Shown here piece by piece: positions 11,275 to 26,200 of a DNA stretch of 64,000 bases (its first letter is position 1; every line of letters begins with the position of its first letter). The stretch is from Amyelois transitella (lineage: Eukaryota; Arthropoda; Insecta; Lepidoptera; Pyralidae). A program made the translations under genes and the position numbers. The DNA lies in the NCBI RefSeq assembly GCF_032362555.1, contig NC_083516.1:2939001-3003000 (forward strand), given 5' to 3'. The notes under the pieces are model-generated. The model did no database searches. It was not told the DNA's origin and saw only the letters and a list, made by a program, of their open reading frames with translations.

Positions 11275-14200
11275 ATGGCAAATACAGGCCTATTACCTTT
11301 TGTTCGAGGCGTAGATTTTACGTGCAATGACTTTAGCGTAAGTAGTATGATGTCTTTTTTTGCACAATTAATTTACCTTGATGGATGATATCATTTACCT
11401 AACCTTTCCTTTACCTGCCTGACTATTTTTAATATTGTGGCCTAATTGTTTTGTTTTAGAATGATAAATTTCCTGACGCTATACGGTATATGACCGGCCT
11501 TCAGTGGCTTAGATTGGATAAAACAAATTTGGACGATATTCCTGAGGAATTGGGAAAGCTTATGAAATTGGTAAGTAAATGGAAGAATTTTTAGTTTGAT
11601 TACATGTCGATGCATCCATACTACTGATAAATTTAGTTTTTTAGATGTGTTGCGAACTCCACTATATAAAAAATGTAAATTTTTACATAGTGTCAAGGTG
11701 TAAACATTTGAAAATAATAAAAAAAACCAGTGTCTTTTGATATGTCATGAAAATTCTTCTTCGATTCCCTAAAATGTCTTCCTTTGCTAAAAGTTTTGTT
11801 AAAAAAATATTAAAATCAAGAGTGGTTTCAGGAAAATTTGTCAATTAAAAAGAACAGCCTAGAAAAATTGTTTGGTGAACTAACAGAATTAAAATGTCTC
11901 CGTTCCTTGAATGTGAGACACAACAAGGTGAAGAGCTCCGGGATCCCTCCAGAATTGTTCAGGTTGGAGGAGCTCACAACCCTGGACCTGTCGCACAACC
12001 GGCTGAAGGAGGTGCCTGATGGACTGGATAAAGCCAAATCATTACTGGTGTTGAATCTTAGCCATAACAAGTATGTTGCAAACTTTTTGTGAAAAATATT
12101 ATTTATTTGCGACATTTCTTGCAAGCCCCACCAGGGCCAATACTTTTTTCCAGAATAAGACATATGTACTAAGTGTTGTGCCCAGGATGCTAAAGAATGA
12201 TGGTACCTAGTTTTATATTGATCCACTTATATTTAAAAAAATATATAATTGATCAGTTTACTTAATTATTTTTAATGTACAAGATCATCTACAGAGAACT
12301 GCTACAGATAGATTTAAGAATAAATTGGGTCTATGTTGTGTTGTGAAATTCTGTAGTTCATGCAGACTGAGATGTAAATGGGCAGCATTTAATAAAAGCC
12401 AATTGTTTCAGGATCGAAGCTATACCGCCGACATTATTTGTTCAGTTGACAGATCTACTATTTCTAGATTTGTCCAACAATTTGTTGGAAACACTGCCTC
12501 CTCAGACCAGGAGGCTGGCGAACCTCCAGACTCTCATACTTAATGACAACCCACTAGGACTCTTTCAGTTGAGGTGAGGATTGATTTATTTCATGACTGG
12601 GTGGCTATTTACATCCATGTGATGCCTGGCACCTTAGAATAGGGTAACACCATCTCTTTACTGTGAATGTCATTAAAATAGACTAAAGGTATAGTCTAAT
12701 TTGTCTAATGTCTATTATTCTGAAATTTGCTAGTGTTGTAATTTCAAAATGGCATGTAACATCTTCATCTTCACTGTAAAAACTTCAAATGGAAGACAAG
12801 TGCCTTATCCAATATTGAATTAAAATGGTAATGTTTGTGTTTAGGACTAATCTTTTATTGCATCCATTGTAATGAACAAAGGTTGCACTCTTATCTATAT
12901 CTAATAAATTTTAAATTAAAATTTGATGAAGTTTCACTATAATTTTATTAACAGTTGTCAATCAATTTGTTAAGTTTTTTTTATAAAGGCTTTAAGGGCC
13001 TTTATAAAAAAAATAACAATAATTATGTTATTACAATATGGACAATTTAACCTTACAAGTATGTGTTTTCTTCTCTAATTAATACATACATACATATGGC
13101 CACGTCTATATCCCTTGTGGGCTAGACAGAGCCAACAGTCTTGAAAAGACTGAATGGCCACATTCAGCTATTTGGCTTAATGATAGAATTGAGATTCAAA
13201 TAGTGATAGGTTGCTAGCCCATCACCTAAAAAAGAATCCCAAGTTTGTAAGCCTATCCCTTAGTCGCCTTTTACGACATCCATGGGAAAGAGATGGAGTG
13301 GTCCTATTCTTTTTTGTATTGGTGCCGGGAACCACACGGCACTCTAATTAATAATTATTAAAATAATTAAATTAATAATTAATTATCTACTTGGCTTAAT
13401 TTTTGCATAACATTGGAAAATTTTCCCGCAAACAGGCAGCTGCCCTCCCTCCAAAGCCTTGAGACTCTTCACATGCGCAACACGCAGCGCACCGTCGCCA
13501 ACCTGCCGACTTCCCTGGACACCCTCTCCAACTTGGCCGATGTGGACCTCTCTAAGAATGCACTGACCAAAGTGCCAGACGCTCTGTACTCTCTACAGAA
13601 CTTGAAGAGGCTGAATCTCAGCGACAATGAGATTGCAGAGATATCCTCAGGTATTTGTCAACAAATAGGTCAGGTCAAGAGTACCCGAGAACACTGTGTA
13701 TGAAGAGAGTTATTAATGTGAATGAAGCGAAAGAAGTATGTATGTATGGATCATATTAAGCATAAAGATGTAGCCTCAGTCTATCTCTCCAATTATGATT
13801 TTGTTTATTTAAGTATGTAACAACAAATCACAACACCAATAGAGACAATGTTTTCTATCTTGATTGAGTATCAAAACTCATGAAAGTCTCTGTTTATATT
13901 CAGAAAGTATCCATACCCTCTAAAGGCCAAATGAAGATATTTTTTAATTTAAAAATCAATTTTATTAACAAACACAAGTTTTTGCCCGTGGTTTAGTACA
14001 CTATGTCTTTTGTTCAAACTCCACACACTCTTAAGTACATATGCAAAATTTCATGAAAACCTATTCAGTGGCTTAACTGTTAAGAGGTAACAGAGAAACA
14101 AACTAAATTTCGCATTTATAACAATAATATGGATATTTCACATGGTTGTAGCGGTGGAATAGGAAGCCTTGTATCTTATTACAGTGTTTAATCATGCGTT

Positions 14201-17200
14201 CGGTATTATTTTGCTCACAGGCTATTATTACGTAGCTATCATACAACTTCAGGTGAATTTAACATTTTTGATTGAAATCTTGTATACAATAATAACGAAC
14301 TTAGACTTTGGCATAAAGATAAGTGAAGTGTTTAACTGTACAATTGTTGACCAGAGCTCTGTTTCTATTGGATTTCATTAAGGCCTAAATTCCTCGAATA
14401 TCTTATTTATATACAGTTGTTGGGAGATTATAAGGCCCCTTTTAAGTTGATTTATATGGATAGCCATTTGAGGTTTATCTGCTACAGATATTTGCATGTT
14501 TTCGGATGCACCTTTCGCCAATGTGCTTCACGGCCAGGGGGCCTGCGTTTCTGCCCCTGACTGTTCCTTCGGTTATCTACACCACTATTCTATTATAAAT
14601 GCGAAATTCTGTCTATTACCCTTTTACATCTTTACTGAATCTTATAATAGTTTGTATGAATCCTTCCTATCCCTATTAATATTATAAATGCGAAAGACCC
14701 TGAGGAAGAACTTTTCATTGTGAATAAAGAAATCACGCAGCTGAAGTCGCGGGTATAAGCTAGCAGTTAAAAATCAAAAGAAAAACATAGTTCCCCTTTT
14801 TTCTTGAAATTCCCACTTAAGCAAAGCCCTGGCCAAAAGCAAGTTAAAAGATAAAACATGCTAACTACACCCTTACTTTCCAGCAATGGACATGTGGCAG
14901 AAGCTGGAAAGCTTAAACTTATCCCGGAACAAGCTGGCCGCGTTGCCGGCGTCCCTGTGCAAGCTGCAGAACCTGAGGAGACTGCATGTTGATGATAACA
15001 AGCTGGACTTCGAAGGAATTCCCTCGGGTATCGGCAAGCTGGGCAACTTGGAGGTGTTCTCAGCGGCTAACAACCTGCTGGAGATGATTCCTGAGGGACT
15101 GTGCAGGTTGGTTGTTGCTCAGACTTTGTCTTTAACCTATGTACGAATATATCATTTACCAATAAAAGTTTTTCCTCATGACTGGAATTCTCATGCGTTA
15201 AATATTAATTGACGGCTTTAGTGGCGCAAGGGTAATGCGCTGGTCTGTGACAACGGAGGTCCCGGGTTCGAATCCCGGCCAGGGCATGAAGAGAACAGAA
15301 CTTTCTCTGTTTGTCTTGTGTCGTGGATATGTATCTTTATAAGTATTTACCTATTATAAAATGTAGTATCGTTGAGTAAGTATCTCGTAAGATAAACCAG
15401 TCACGAACATATTTCAAGGCTATTTTAATCTGTGTAATCTGTCCTGTATATATTTATTTATCAAACCAAAGTTAAAGTTTTAAGCCGAAGAAAAATGGCT
15501 TCATAGCTTGGTTTACTTGACTTTTATGACTGAAGCATGACGAGATGTAACAAATTCATTTAAATAATTTACTTTAAAACATTGGAAGAAGAATTGAAAA
15601 AGATAACAAAATTTAAATTACCTTTATCCATAGCCGTAAGAACACAATTTTACTTATGTCTTTTTTTTTATTTTACTTATATATCTTTAAATGATTCATA
15701 TTTTGAAGACAAGTTGACGCATTCAATTGAGTGGTAACGATTACAACTGCGTTTACGATCGTGTATGAATTTTCCCAAGATGTCACGATAACAGTGTTTA
15801 TAATGTGGCTTTCACTTAATGATAAATATCTACAATGTGCACATGCAAATTCCCGGCTACGGACTTATGACACCATGGTAGCTTTTGTTGTATTGTAGAC
15901 CATATTTCAATATTAATAAATTCTATTTTTTCTGTAAGGTATATCTTTACAGTTAGAATAACTTTATTGTTTAGAGCGCGAGTTATACAAGAAACATCAA
16001 CACTTATGCACCTGAGAACATACCGACCCTTGAGACTAAAACCTTTTGAATAAATAATTAAGGATCCAACTTATATATTTGTTTGCTTGTCTTATTTTTT
16101 TATTTAATATAATAATTTGAGTGTTTTTGATCTCAATCTGCCTGGTGGTAAGCAAGATGCGGCCTAAGATGGTGCACGCAAGCTCAAATAATGCTTTATC
16201 ACTCTTACCTTAAATATCCCCAAGTTGTATGTATTCAAAATCACAGCGGTTCGCATGATATAATATTTAGCGAATAATTTTAATTAAGTCTTCATAATTT
16301 AACGTAACTCGATATGTATTTTGACTAAGGCTACTGACCGGGGTTCATTATCGTGAAACAGAAAATTCGCAAAAATACTTTATTACTATATATACGTTGG
16401 TTTTTTCTAAATAATAATAATTCTGTTCTAGGATTTTAGATCTGCATTTGGAAAACAGACAATCATGTTTCTTGTAACCATTTGTCGTGTAACTGAGCCT
16501 TTCGCGCTCTAGACACACAGTTATTCTACATTTATATCGGATGTCTGTAGAGAGACCAGCCAATGGTTTATTGCTCCATGCCATTACAAGATTGAAGCGT
16601 TCGTGTAGTCACAGTCGAGTTGACATGGTTCGCGTTCCTCGCGAGCTGTCATTATGCACGAATAGCTAAATTATGGAGAAAAAACTTGCGAAAACTCAAC
16701 GGAGAGCGATAATTCATTTCTATTTGTTGATCTATTATCTCATTACAGACATGTTACATTCGACTTGTGTGCAAATTTGTTGCTGTATATGCTAGTTTTA
16801 TTGCATTACATTTATCCTGCGATTTTGTAAGCGTAATATTATCGAAAAATCCATAGGCTTTTAGTTACCACTACTGAAAAAATGTGTGTTTAAGTGGTGT
16901 GCGGATTGAGCTGCTGAAATAGCTACAAATACCTTATCTGAAAATTATTAAGAATACATTCAAGCACATATAAATCACGCCTTTATCTTAGAGGGGTAAG
17001 CAGAGACTACATCTTTCTACTTGCCATGAGATACCCTACCCACTCTTGACCTTTCAATTTACATATATTACTCCATTCTACCTCAATTTTACGCAGATTA
17101 AATTTACTTTATTTATTGTTTTTTTGCCATACACAACTTTCGCTTCCTTACAATAGTGTTGCGATCAACGGTTCAATGCACTGTCAGACGAGATTCTTTG

Positions 17201-20200
17201 TTGTTGTTACAAATACTTGTTCATTAAAATTATTTTGTATTTGAAACCGTTAATAATTTCTGTTTTTAAATCTGTCCATCCTTTGCGAATCACACCAGGT
17301 GTGGCTCACTCAAGAAGTTAAATCTGAGTTGGAACAAGCTGATCACGCTCCCGGACGCCATCCACCTCCTGAGTGACCTAGAGAGTCTTCAGCTCCACGG
17401 GAACCCAGACCTGGTGATGCCTCCGAAGCCAGTGGAGAGGGCCAAGGGCTCAGGCTTAGCATACTACAATATTGACTTCTCGCTGCAAGCACAGTTGCAG
17501 CTAGCCGGCGCTGCCACTTCGGAGCCCACGACGCCAAGTAGTGAGTTATATTTCATTAAGGTCTACAGTTAGATGAAGCTAGCTCAAGAAGCTGAACGGT
17601 GATGTAAATTTACATTCAGATAAGACTCACTCTAGCCAAAGTTTAGTTAGAACAAATCTACTTTGCCTCCAGAACTCTGAAAATGATGCATATTTATTTT
17701 GTACAGGTGTGAAATCAGACCCGATAGCTCGCAAGTTGCGCCTGCGCCGTGGCCGACCGGAACCGGAACAGAAGGATTCAGCACTCATTCTGCGTGGCAT
17801 GCAGGAACAAGCTAACACCCAACACAACGAGCAAGTTGCTGAGCAACGGAACAGCGAGCTTAAGTGAGTTCGTTACCTCTCTTATCGCAGCTTTTATTTT
17901 TATATTTGATATAAGCGACCGGCCCCGGTTTCGCACGGGAGCCCTGAAAATGTACATAAAAGCCTCCTTGTTTATTCTATTAAAAATAAAAAAAGTCATA
18001 CATTAAGTAGTTCAAAAGATTTTAGTATACAAAGTGGCATATAGCTTGAAGCTGATTTGTGATGGATATTTCCAGGCCCAAACGTTGGGACGAGACGCTG
18101 GAGAAGCCCCCGCTGGACTATTCGGAGTTCTTTGATGAGGACACCGGACAAACTCCGGGGCTGCAAGTGTGGGAGATTGAGAACTTCATACCGGCACCAG
18201 TGGACGAGGTTAGATTATATCCCGTACTAATGTTATAAATACGATACTCTGTTTGTCTATTCCACTTTCACAGCTAAGCCGCTGGACCGATTCGATTGAG
18301 TACCCCTAATATTGAAGGAAAAAGTTTTAAATATGAAAATTAATAATGCTACCAGTGCGAAGCCGGGACGGGCCGCTAGTTGCTGATACCTATATTGTAA
18401 CCATATTCAAGGAATGATTATGATATTATCAATAATAAAAATAAATAAAAAAATAAATATATACGGGACAAATTACACTGATTGAGTTAGTCTCGAAGTA
18501 CCTAAGTTCGAGACTTGTGTTACGAGATACTTACTCAACGATACTATAATTTATAATAAACACAACCAAGACCCAGGCGAATCAGAAAAAGTTCGTTTCT
18601 CATCATGCCCTGGCCGGGATTCAAACCCGGGACCTCCGGTGTCACAGACAAGCGCACTACCGCTGCGCCACAGAGGCCGTCAAAATATGTGTAGTATCTT
18701 CTTAATACAAACAAACCTTCTTAAAATGAAATCTTTAGATATACAATATAAGATAATACGATGTTTTTACGATTCAGGCAACTGGATGTGTAACCATGTT
18801 TCATTAAGGGTTACGTTCTACTGCAAAGGTTGATGGGGTCAAACGGAAGTCGCTTCGTTTTAAAAACCTGACCCTATTCAGGATCATGATCAAAAGCATG
18901 CACCATGGTCTCCTCTCCAGAGTGGTGAGAATGTAACCGGCACTAACGCCAGGAGGAGGAAGAAGAAGAAGATTAGATAAATCCAAACTTACCAAATATT
19001 TTTTTTGCACAGGTACAATACGGGAAATTCTTTGAAGGCGACTGCTATATAGTGTTGAAGACGTCTTTAGAAGAACAGGGCCAACTCAGTTGGGACATAC
19101 ACTTCTGGATCGGCTCAAAAGCCACGGTGAGTTTCACTGTCGTCATAAATGTGTAATTGAGTTTATTTATCTTCTGTCAGTATTTTCAAGACTTTTGGCT
19201 CTGTTTACCCCGCAAGGGAAATAGACGTGACTATACGTACGTAATCCTCTGTTTAGTTATTAAACAAAAATAAACCATTTTGTTATTTAAAGTCAATGCA
19301 CAGTCCAAATAGAATGGGTATAGAGACTTGAAATTAGGCGTGTAGGTGTTTTATGTTTAGTCTAGAACTGCACTAAGAGAGGATTTCCCTAAACTCCCGG
19401 GAGAATAGAAACTATAGTGATTTTTCGTTAAACATGGGTGGAGACGAGCAATGTTTGTACACACCCAACCACTCGGTCATCCAGGTGTTATGACATCAGT
19501 ATCTGATCTGAGTATATAATCAGGAACGTCCTGGGGAAAGGTCACATCAAGATCTCAAAAGATTGGTGGAATAAAGACGCGATTATATTATGTAATGTAT
19601 GTAAGGAATCACCTGTCTAAATATTTGTTGTTTGTTAACGCAACAGGATGTTGATTGTATCGAAGTTGCATTACGAGAAATGTGAATCAGTTGCTTATTG
19701 ACATTTTTGTAGTGCAGTATAGGAATGAAACCTGAATAGAAGTCAGTAATTTCGTATTGATTTTTAATTGTGCCTTTTATACGCATCGCGCATTCTCATC
19801 GGGAATTACCGATTCGACTCCGACTCTCTCAAACAAAGTGTCTTACAAACAAATTTGTCCGTCAGTTCGTGTTTCCATAGTTGATCGAAATATACAGATA
19901 AGTTTTTTTTTGCCGTGCTGTTCCCGGCACCAATACAAAAAAGAATAGGACCACTTCATCTCTTTCCCATGGATGTCGTAAAAGGCGACTAAGGGATAGG
20001 CTTACAAACTTGGGATTCTTATTTTAGGCGATGGGCTAGCAACCTGTCAATATTTGGATCTCCATTCTATCATTACGCCAAATAGCTGAGCGTAGCCGAT
20101 CAGTCTTTTCAGGACTGTGGGCTCTGTCTACCCCACAAGGGATATAGACGTGACCATATGTATTATGTATGTATGTATTTTTTTTTTTTGATACATAGCT

Positions 20201-23200
20201 AGACAAAGGCGCATGCGCGGCGATGCACGCAGTCAACCTGCGCAACTTGCTCGGCGCGAAACGAACGCAGCGCCACGAGCAAGGCGACGAGACGCCGGAG
20301 TTCCTCGCGCTGTTCCCGGCGCCGCCGCTCTACATCGCGGGCAGCCACACGCCGTCCGGCTTCTTCACCGTCGACGACCCCGTGAGTGATCCTGCTGCTC
20401 ACTTGTGACAGACAGACAAACTTCTAGCGAACACAGCGCCTAGAGTAAGGGCGGATCAAACATAAAATTAGTATCCTCCTCACTTGTGACAGACAGACAA
20501 ATAAATTTCTAGCGAAGACAGCGCCACGAGTTAGGGGCATGATCAAACATAAGTATCCTCCTCACTTGTGACAGAGGACAAACTTCTAGCGAACACAGCG
20601 CCACGAGTAAGGGCGGATCAAACATAAAATTAGTATCCTCCTCACTTGTGGCAGACAGACAAATTTCTAGCGAACACAGCGCCTAGAGTAAGGGCGGATC
20701 AAACATAAAATTAGTATCCTCCTCACTTGTGGCAGACAGACAAATTTCTAGCGAACACAGCGCCACGAGTAAGGGCGGATCAAACATAAAATTAGTATCC
20801 TCCTCACTTGTGACAGATAGACAAATTTCTAGCGAACACACCGCCTAGAGTAAGGGCGGATCAAACATACAATAAGTATCCTCCTCACTTGTGACAGACA
20901 GACTAATTTCTAGCGAACACAGCGCCTAGAGTAAGGGCGGATCAAACATAAAATAAGTATCCTCCTCACTTGTGACAGACAGACAAACTTGTAGCGAACA
21001 CACCGCCTAGAGTAAGGGCGGATCAAACATAAAATAAGTATTTTCTTTTTCCTCCTAGCGTTAGTTCCTCCCGGTCGTATCTTCGTCTCTCTGGAGACGA
21101 GACCAGGGTGCGCCTTTTTACCGTGATCCTGAATGGTAAGATGGTTTTTACATGAAGCGACTCGCATCTGATCTTCCAACTTTGGCAATTCAGTTGCCTG
21201 AATGTGAAGGATTCAAGGTGTTTCTGTCTCACCAATTGTGACCTTTAAATATATACCTTCTTTTTTCTTACAGCATTATGTGACGAGGCTATACAGAGTG
21301 CATGCAGCAGGCAACAGCATTCATCTTGAACCAGTTGCGGTGCAGGCAGAGTCACTCGATCCTCGCTTTGTGTTCCTACTGGACGAGGGGCTCACTATCT
21401 ACTTGTGGTGAGTAGTGTTACAGATTGAAACGCCTGATGAAACTGAGAAGACATTATTCCGTACACAACAATGTCCAAAACACAAGTATCGAATAATCTA
21501 GTATATTTCTATCCCGTACCCACAGAAACTACCCCGTCTAACATACGAGTTTGAACCTTATATATACGATGAGTTAGGTTAGGTTACGATAATGATATCG
21601 TCTGCATTCGGTATTATTTTCTAGAAAATTATCGTGCGCAAAGTTTCCATATAGAAGAGTTCTTAGTACGAGTATTTATCGAAAATGGGATGCTTTTTTA
21701 AAAGTATTGTCATTGCTACTTGTCGCGGAGCAGACATAATCTCTCGACTTGTGGCTTCTGAACAAGCTGATACTGAGCTTATCTGTTGGTGTATTATCAT
21801 TATTTTTTAGACGATGGACTAGGCTTTTTAGGCTAGGGCTCAATTTTATCATTAAGCCAAATAGATGAACGTGGCCATCCAATCTTTTCAAGACTGTCTG
21901 TCCACTCTGTCTACCCCGTAAGGGATGTAGACGTGACCATATGTATGTATGTATTTTTTTTTCATGTTAGTTCACAGTCTTAAAATTATGCCCCTATACA
22001 ACATAGGACCTCTCCAACAGTTCCAATAGGAATGTTAGAGTAGGCGATATAGAAGCAAATCGAGCTAAGTTTTTATTTGTTAATGTAGTACATTATCCCT
22101 TTCTTTTTTATTAAACATTCCTTTCAATATTTGTTTTGAATAAAATATATAATTTTACAATAAGATAATTTTACATTTAAATTTTTTTGGACAGGAACGG
22201 GAAAAAGGCGAAGAACACGTTGAAATCAAAAGCCCGACTGTTCGCCGAGAAGATAAACAAGGAGGAGAGGAAGAACAAGGCCGAGTTGATAGCAGAACCG
22301 CCCGGGAAGGAACCCGCCAGTTTCTGGAAGGCGTTGGGGTACGACGGGGAACTACCATTTGTGCCACAGGTAAATTTTTATGATTTTCTCTTTCACATAC
22401 GTATCGGGAGCGATGTTTCGGGCTCGACCACTACCAAAGGGAACATCTTCCGCCAGGCTAGAGATTAATTTGTTATGCCCTGGAGAACCGCGCGACAGAA
22501 GATGATGAGTCTAGGTCTCTATACAAGGCATATTCATTTTTTTGTAATGTATTTTATTGTGTATGTATTTTTCAGTATGCATGTGCACTTTATTGCACCA
22601 CCAACTTAAAGTTTTTCTATTTGGTCAGGTAGACTTGTAGACTATGCCAAACGGCATTAAGTTCGCCTTTTGTACATTTTTTTTTGGCTATAAAGTTTTA
22701 AATAAAAGAAAAATTATGCCTTGCGGGGTAGACGGTTTTGTGACAATAACCTCTTTTTTTGCCAATATCAAGCTAAGTTTCTATTAATAGACACACTTCA
22801 ACTAACAGAATACTTTGAACCATAGACAAATTTATGTGAAACTAAATAGGAACATAAAAATCACGGCTCTTTACAGATAGGCAAAAACAAAATTATTCAA
22901 TTTGTATTCAAATCTCTGCATACAAACTGAAACTGAATGAAAATATATTTAATTATTGGATTCAGTCGTTTATAAATTGCCCTTAACGATTTTTTACCTT
23001 TATCTTTTAAGTACCAGTCTTCGGTTTTTTTTATATGAATTGAGTTATTGGTTCCCGGCACCAATAGAAAAAAAGAATAGGACCTATACTCCATCTGTTT
23101 CAAATGGATGTCGTAAAAGGCGACTAAGGCATAGTTTTATAAACATGGAATTCTTCTTTTAGGCGACGGGCCAGCAACCTGTCACTATTTTAATCTCAAT

Positions 23201-26200
23201 TCCATCCTAAAGCCAAACAGCTGAAACGGGGCCTATCAGTCTTCTCAAGACAGTTAGCTCTGTCTACCCCGCAAAGGGATATAGACGTGACTATGTATGT
23301 ATGTATGTTGATTTATTTGGTAACAGAACATGTCTAAAAAACATGTCTACGAACAAGCTTAAAATTATTGTTGTGACAACTGTTTTTATTTAAAAATTTA
23401 ACACTGCTTGAACGCGTTACTTGTTTACTATTATTTTGTATTAGATTGAGGCACATTGTAAGTGAATTTAATTCTTTGTGAGTCAAATAAATATCTTTAA
23501 ACCTAACAGGAAACGGTGTCAGACGACTTTACCTGGCTGCCGGCCCGGCTGTACCGCGTGGAGCTGGGCATGGGCTACCTGGAGCTGCCGCAGCCGGAGC
23601 CCGCGCCGCTGGCCCGCAGCGCGCTCGCCACGCGCAACGTTTACATACTGGACGCGCACACCGACGTGTTCGTTTGGTAAGGCTGTTCGTGGGTGTATGG
23701 CCATTCTGTCTTTACGGGACTATTGGCTCTGTCTACACGTCGTAAGAGATGTAGACGTGACTATATATATATATATATAGTCATGTCTATATCTCTTACA
23801 GTCTAGACAGAGCTAGAGCGTCTATATCTCTTATAATATATATAGTCACGTCTATATCTCTTACAGTGTAGACAGAGCCAATAGTCCTGAAAAGACTGAT
23901 CGGCTGCGCTCAGCTATTTGGACAGATAGAATGGCCACGTTCAGCTGCTCGGCTTGATGATGAATTTGAGATCCAAATAGTGACAGGTTGCTAGCCCATC
24001 GCCTAAAAAAAAGGATCGCAATTTCATAAGCCTATCCCTTAGTCGCCTTTTACGGCATCCATGGGAAAGAGATGGAGTGGTCCTGTTCTTTTTTGTATTG
24101 GTGCCGGGAACCACACGGCACATTCATGTGTATCACGTATCCCTTAAGGGGTCGATAGTATCTGTGGTCGTAGGAAAGTCTTGGAGGTCACGTTCAATTT
24201 GATGAACTGATGAAGGAATTTTAGGCTTAAATGAAAAAATCTTAAGTGTATGAGACGTGGACTTACCTTAATAACGATTAAGTGGTTCGCCCAAATCTCG
24301 CCACTCGCTCGCAGCATGATGGCCGTGTTCGGATTGTTTCAAATTTTTTTTAAGTATCTCGTAACACAAGTTTCGAACTTACTTCGAGGCTAACTCAATC
24401 TGTGTAATTTGTTCCGTATATATTTATTTATATTTTGTTTCAATATGTGCAGGTTCGGCAAGAAATCATCTCGCCTGGTGCGGGCGGCGGCCGTGAAGCT
24501 GGCGCAGGAGTTGTTCAGCATGCTGCAGCGGCCGCCGCACGCGCTGGTCACCAGGCTGCAGGAGGCCACCGAGACACAGGTATATTTATATATTTATAAA
24601 TAGCTATAACTCCATATACGGGTTGTTGTCCAGGGTAAAGTGGAAGGCTCTCGACCGCGCGGGAGGTCACCCATGCGATGGACCGACCAAATAAGGTCTG
24701 TGATTGGCGGTTCACTTAACGAGTGCAGCAGGATGACTTCCAGCGGGGAGAAATGGCGGGACATCGTAAGGCGCACATTGGCGCCCGCCTCCAACACTAC
24801 ATGATGACCACGACCTCTCTGTCAAGAGTGACACGACTAAGAAGAAGATAACTAGCTGTCCCGGCAAACGTTGTTTTGGCATATGAATAACTTTTAAGTA
24901 ATCCCTAGTTAAAAAATAATAATAAGGGTGGACATACTCCGGGCTCCTTCTAGGAGGAGGTTGCAACTACTAAAGCCAGGTGGAAGAATTTAAGCAAATT
25001 CTTATCCAATCGAGGAACACGGTTAAAAGACACACCTTAGGCTTCTCACCAAAAAGGTAAACCAAACTAACTGTACTTGCATAGCACGAGCGACGCCGTT
25101 TTTATCGCGCGATAAACTATCGCTGTTTCGCTTTTTATTATGTCGTGAAACGGGACAAAAACTGCGTCGTGAGTGCCGTGCTTTCCCCGCTTGATTAACG
25201 GTCACGAAGGAGATGATTCTATGGCATGCACTTTTATAGGTGTTCAAGACGTACTTCCTAGGCTGGGAAGAAGTGATAGCGGTGGACTTCACCAGGACTG
25301 CTGAATCCGTAGCCAGGACCGGCGCCGATCTGGCCAGCTGGGCTAAACAGCAGGAGACTAAGTGAGAATTATTTTTAATTCTATATTTGAGTGAATTTCA
25401 CCTTAATCTACCTGATGGTAAGTTTTATCCCCATCTAGGTTCGCATTAGTATAACAAAGTTTTTCATTCCGATTTGTCCAGTAGTTCCGGAGATTAACAG
25501 TCAGACATACTGTCAAACAGAGAGTATTTATTTTCTCAAAATCTTCCTCTACTACTGTCTATAAAATATCGCACCCCCGGTGCGACACTGTCACTTATGC
25601 AAAAACACAATTTTAAAGAGAAGCATTTAAAACTTTAACATCCCATAACATTGTCATATTTGAAGATTTTTACAAGATCAATAGCTTATACTGCGGTAAC
25701 TATGTGTACTACAAAAGTAACGTTATCGCACCAAGTTTTTAGGAAGCAATAGGAGAGTTATTACATTATGTAACTCATTTTTGCAATTTTTGCATAAGTG
25801 ACAGTGTCGCACCGGAGGTGCGATATATTATACAAATATTAATGTACAGATTTTTTTACCGTTTTAGTATAATGTGTTGATTGATATCATTATCTGACAG
25901 TCTACCATTGGGTTAAGCAGAGAACTTTTGTGGGTGACAATAAATAGCAAAATACTACTAAACTATAAAAACAATTTGATTGGTTTTCACAGAGCGGACC
26001 TCTCAGCTCTATTCACCCCAAGACAGCCGCCCATGCAACCTTCCGAAGCCAAGACCCTCGCCGAGGAGTGGAACGAGGACCTGGAAGCCATGGAGGCCTT
26101 CGTGCTGGAGGGCAGGCATTTCGTGAAACTGCCGGACAACGAGCTGGGAATCTTCCACAGTCACGACTGTTACGTGTTCCTGTGTCGATACATCATGCCG

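Noticed and set aside
15213-15288. tRNA gene with GGGTTCGAATCCC box B
   Set aside because: The acceptor stem is mismatched, and the head continues into a SINE body found again at 18462-18680, so it is a tRNA-derived SINE head.
20910-21188. 92-codon minus-strand ORF with repeated [15 protein letters not shown]
   Set aside because: The protein repeat is only the 81 bp (27-codon) tandem DNA repeat read in one frame; no other evidence of coding.
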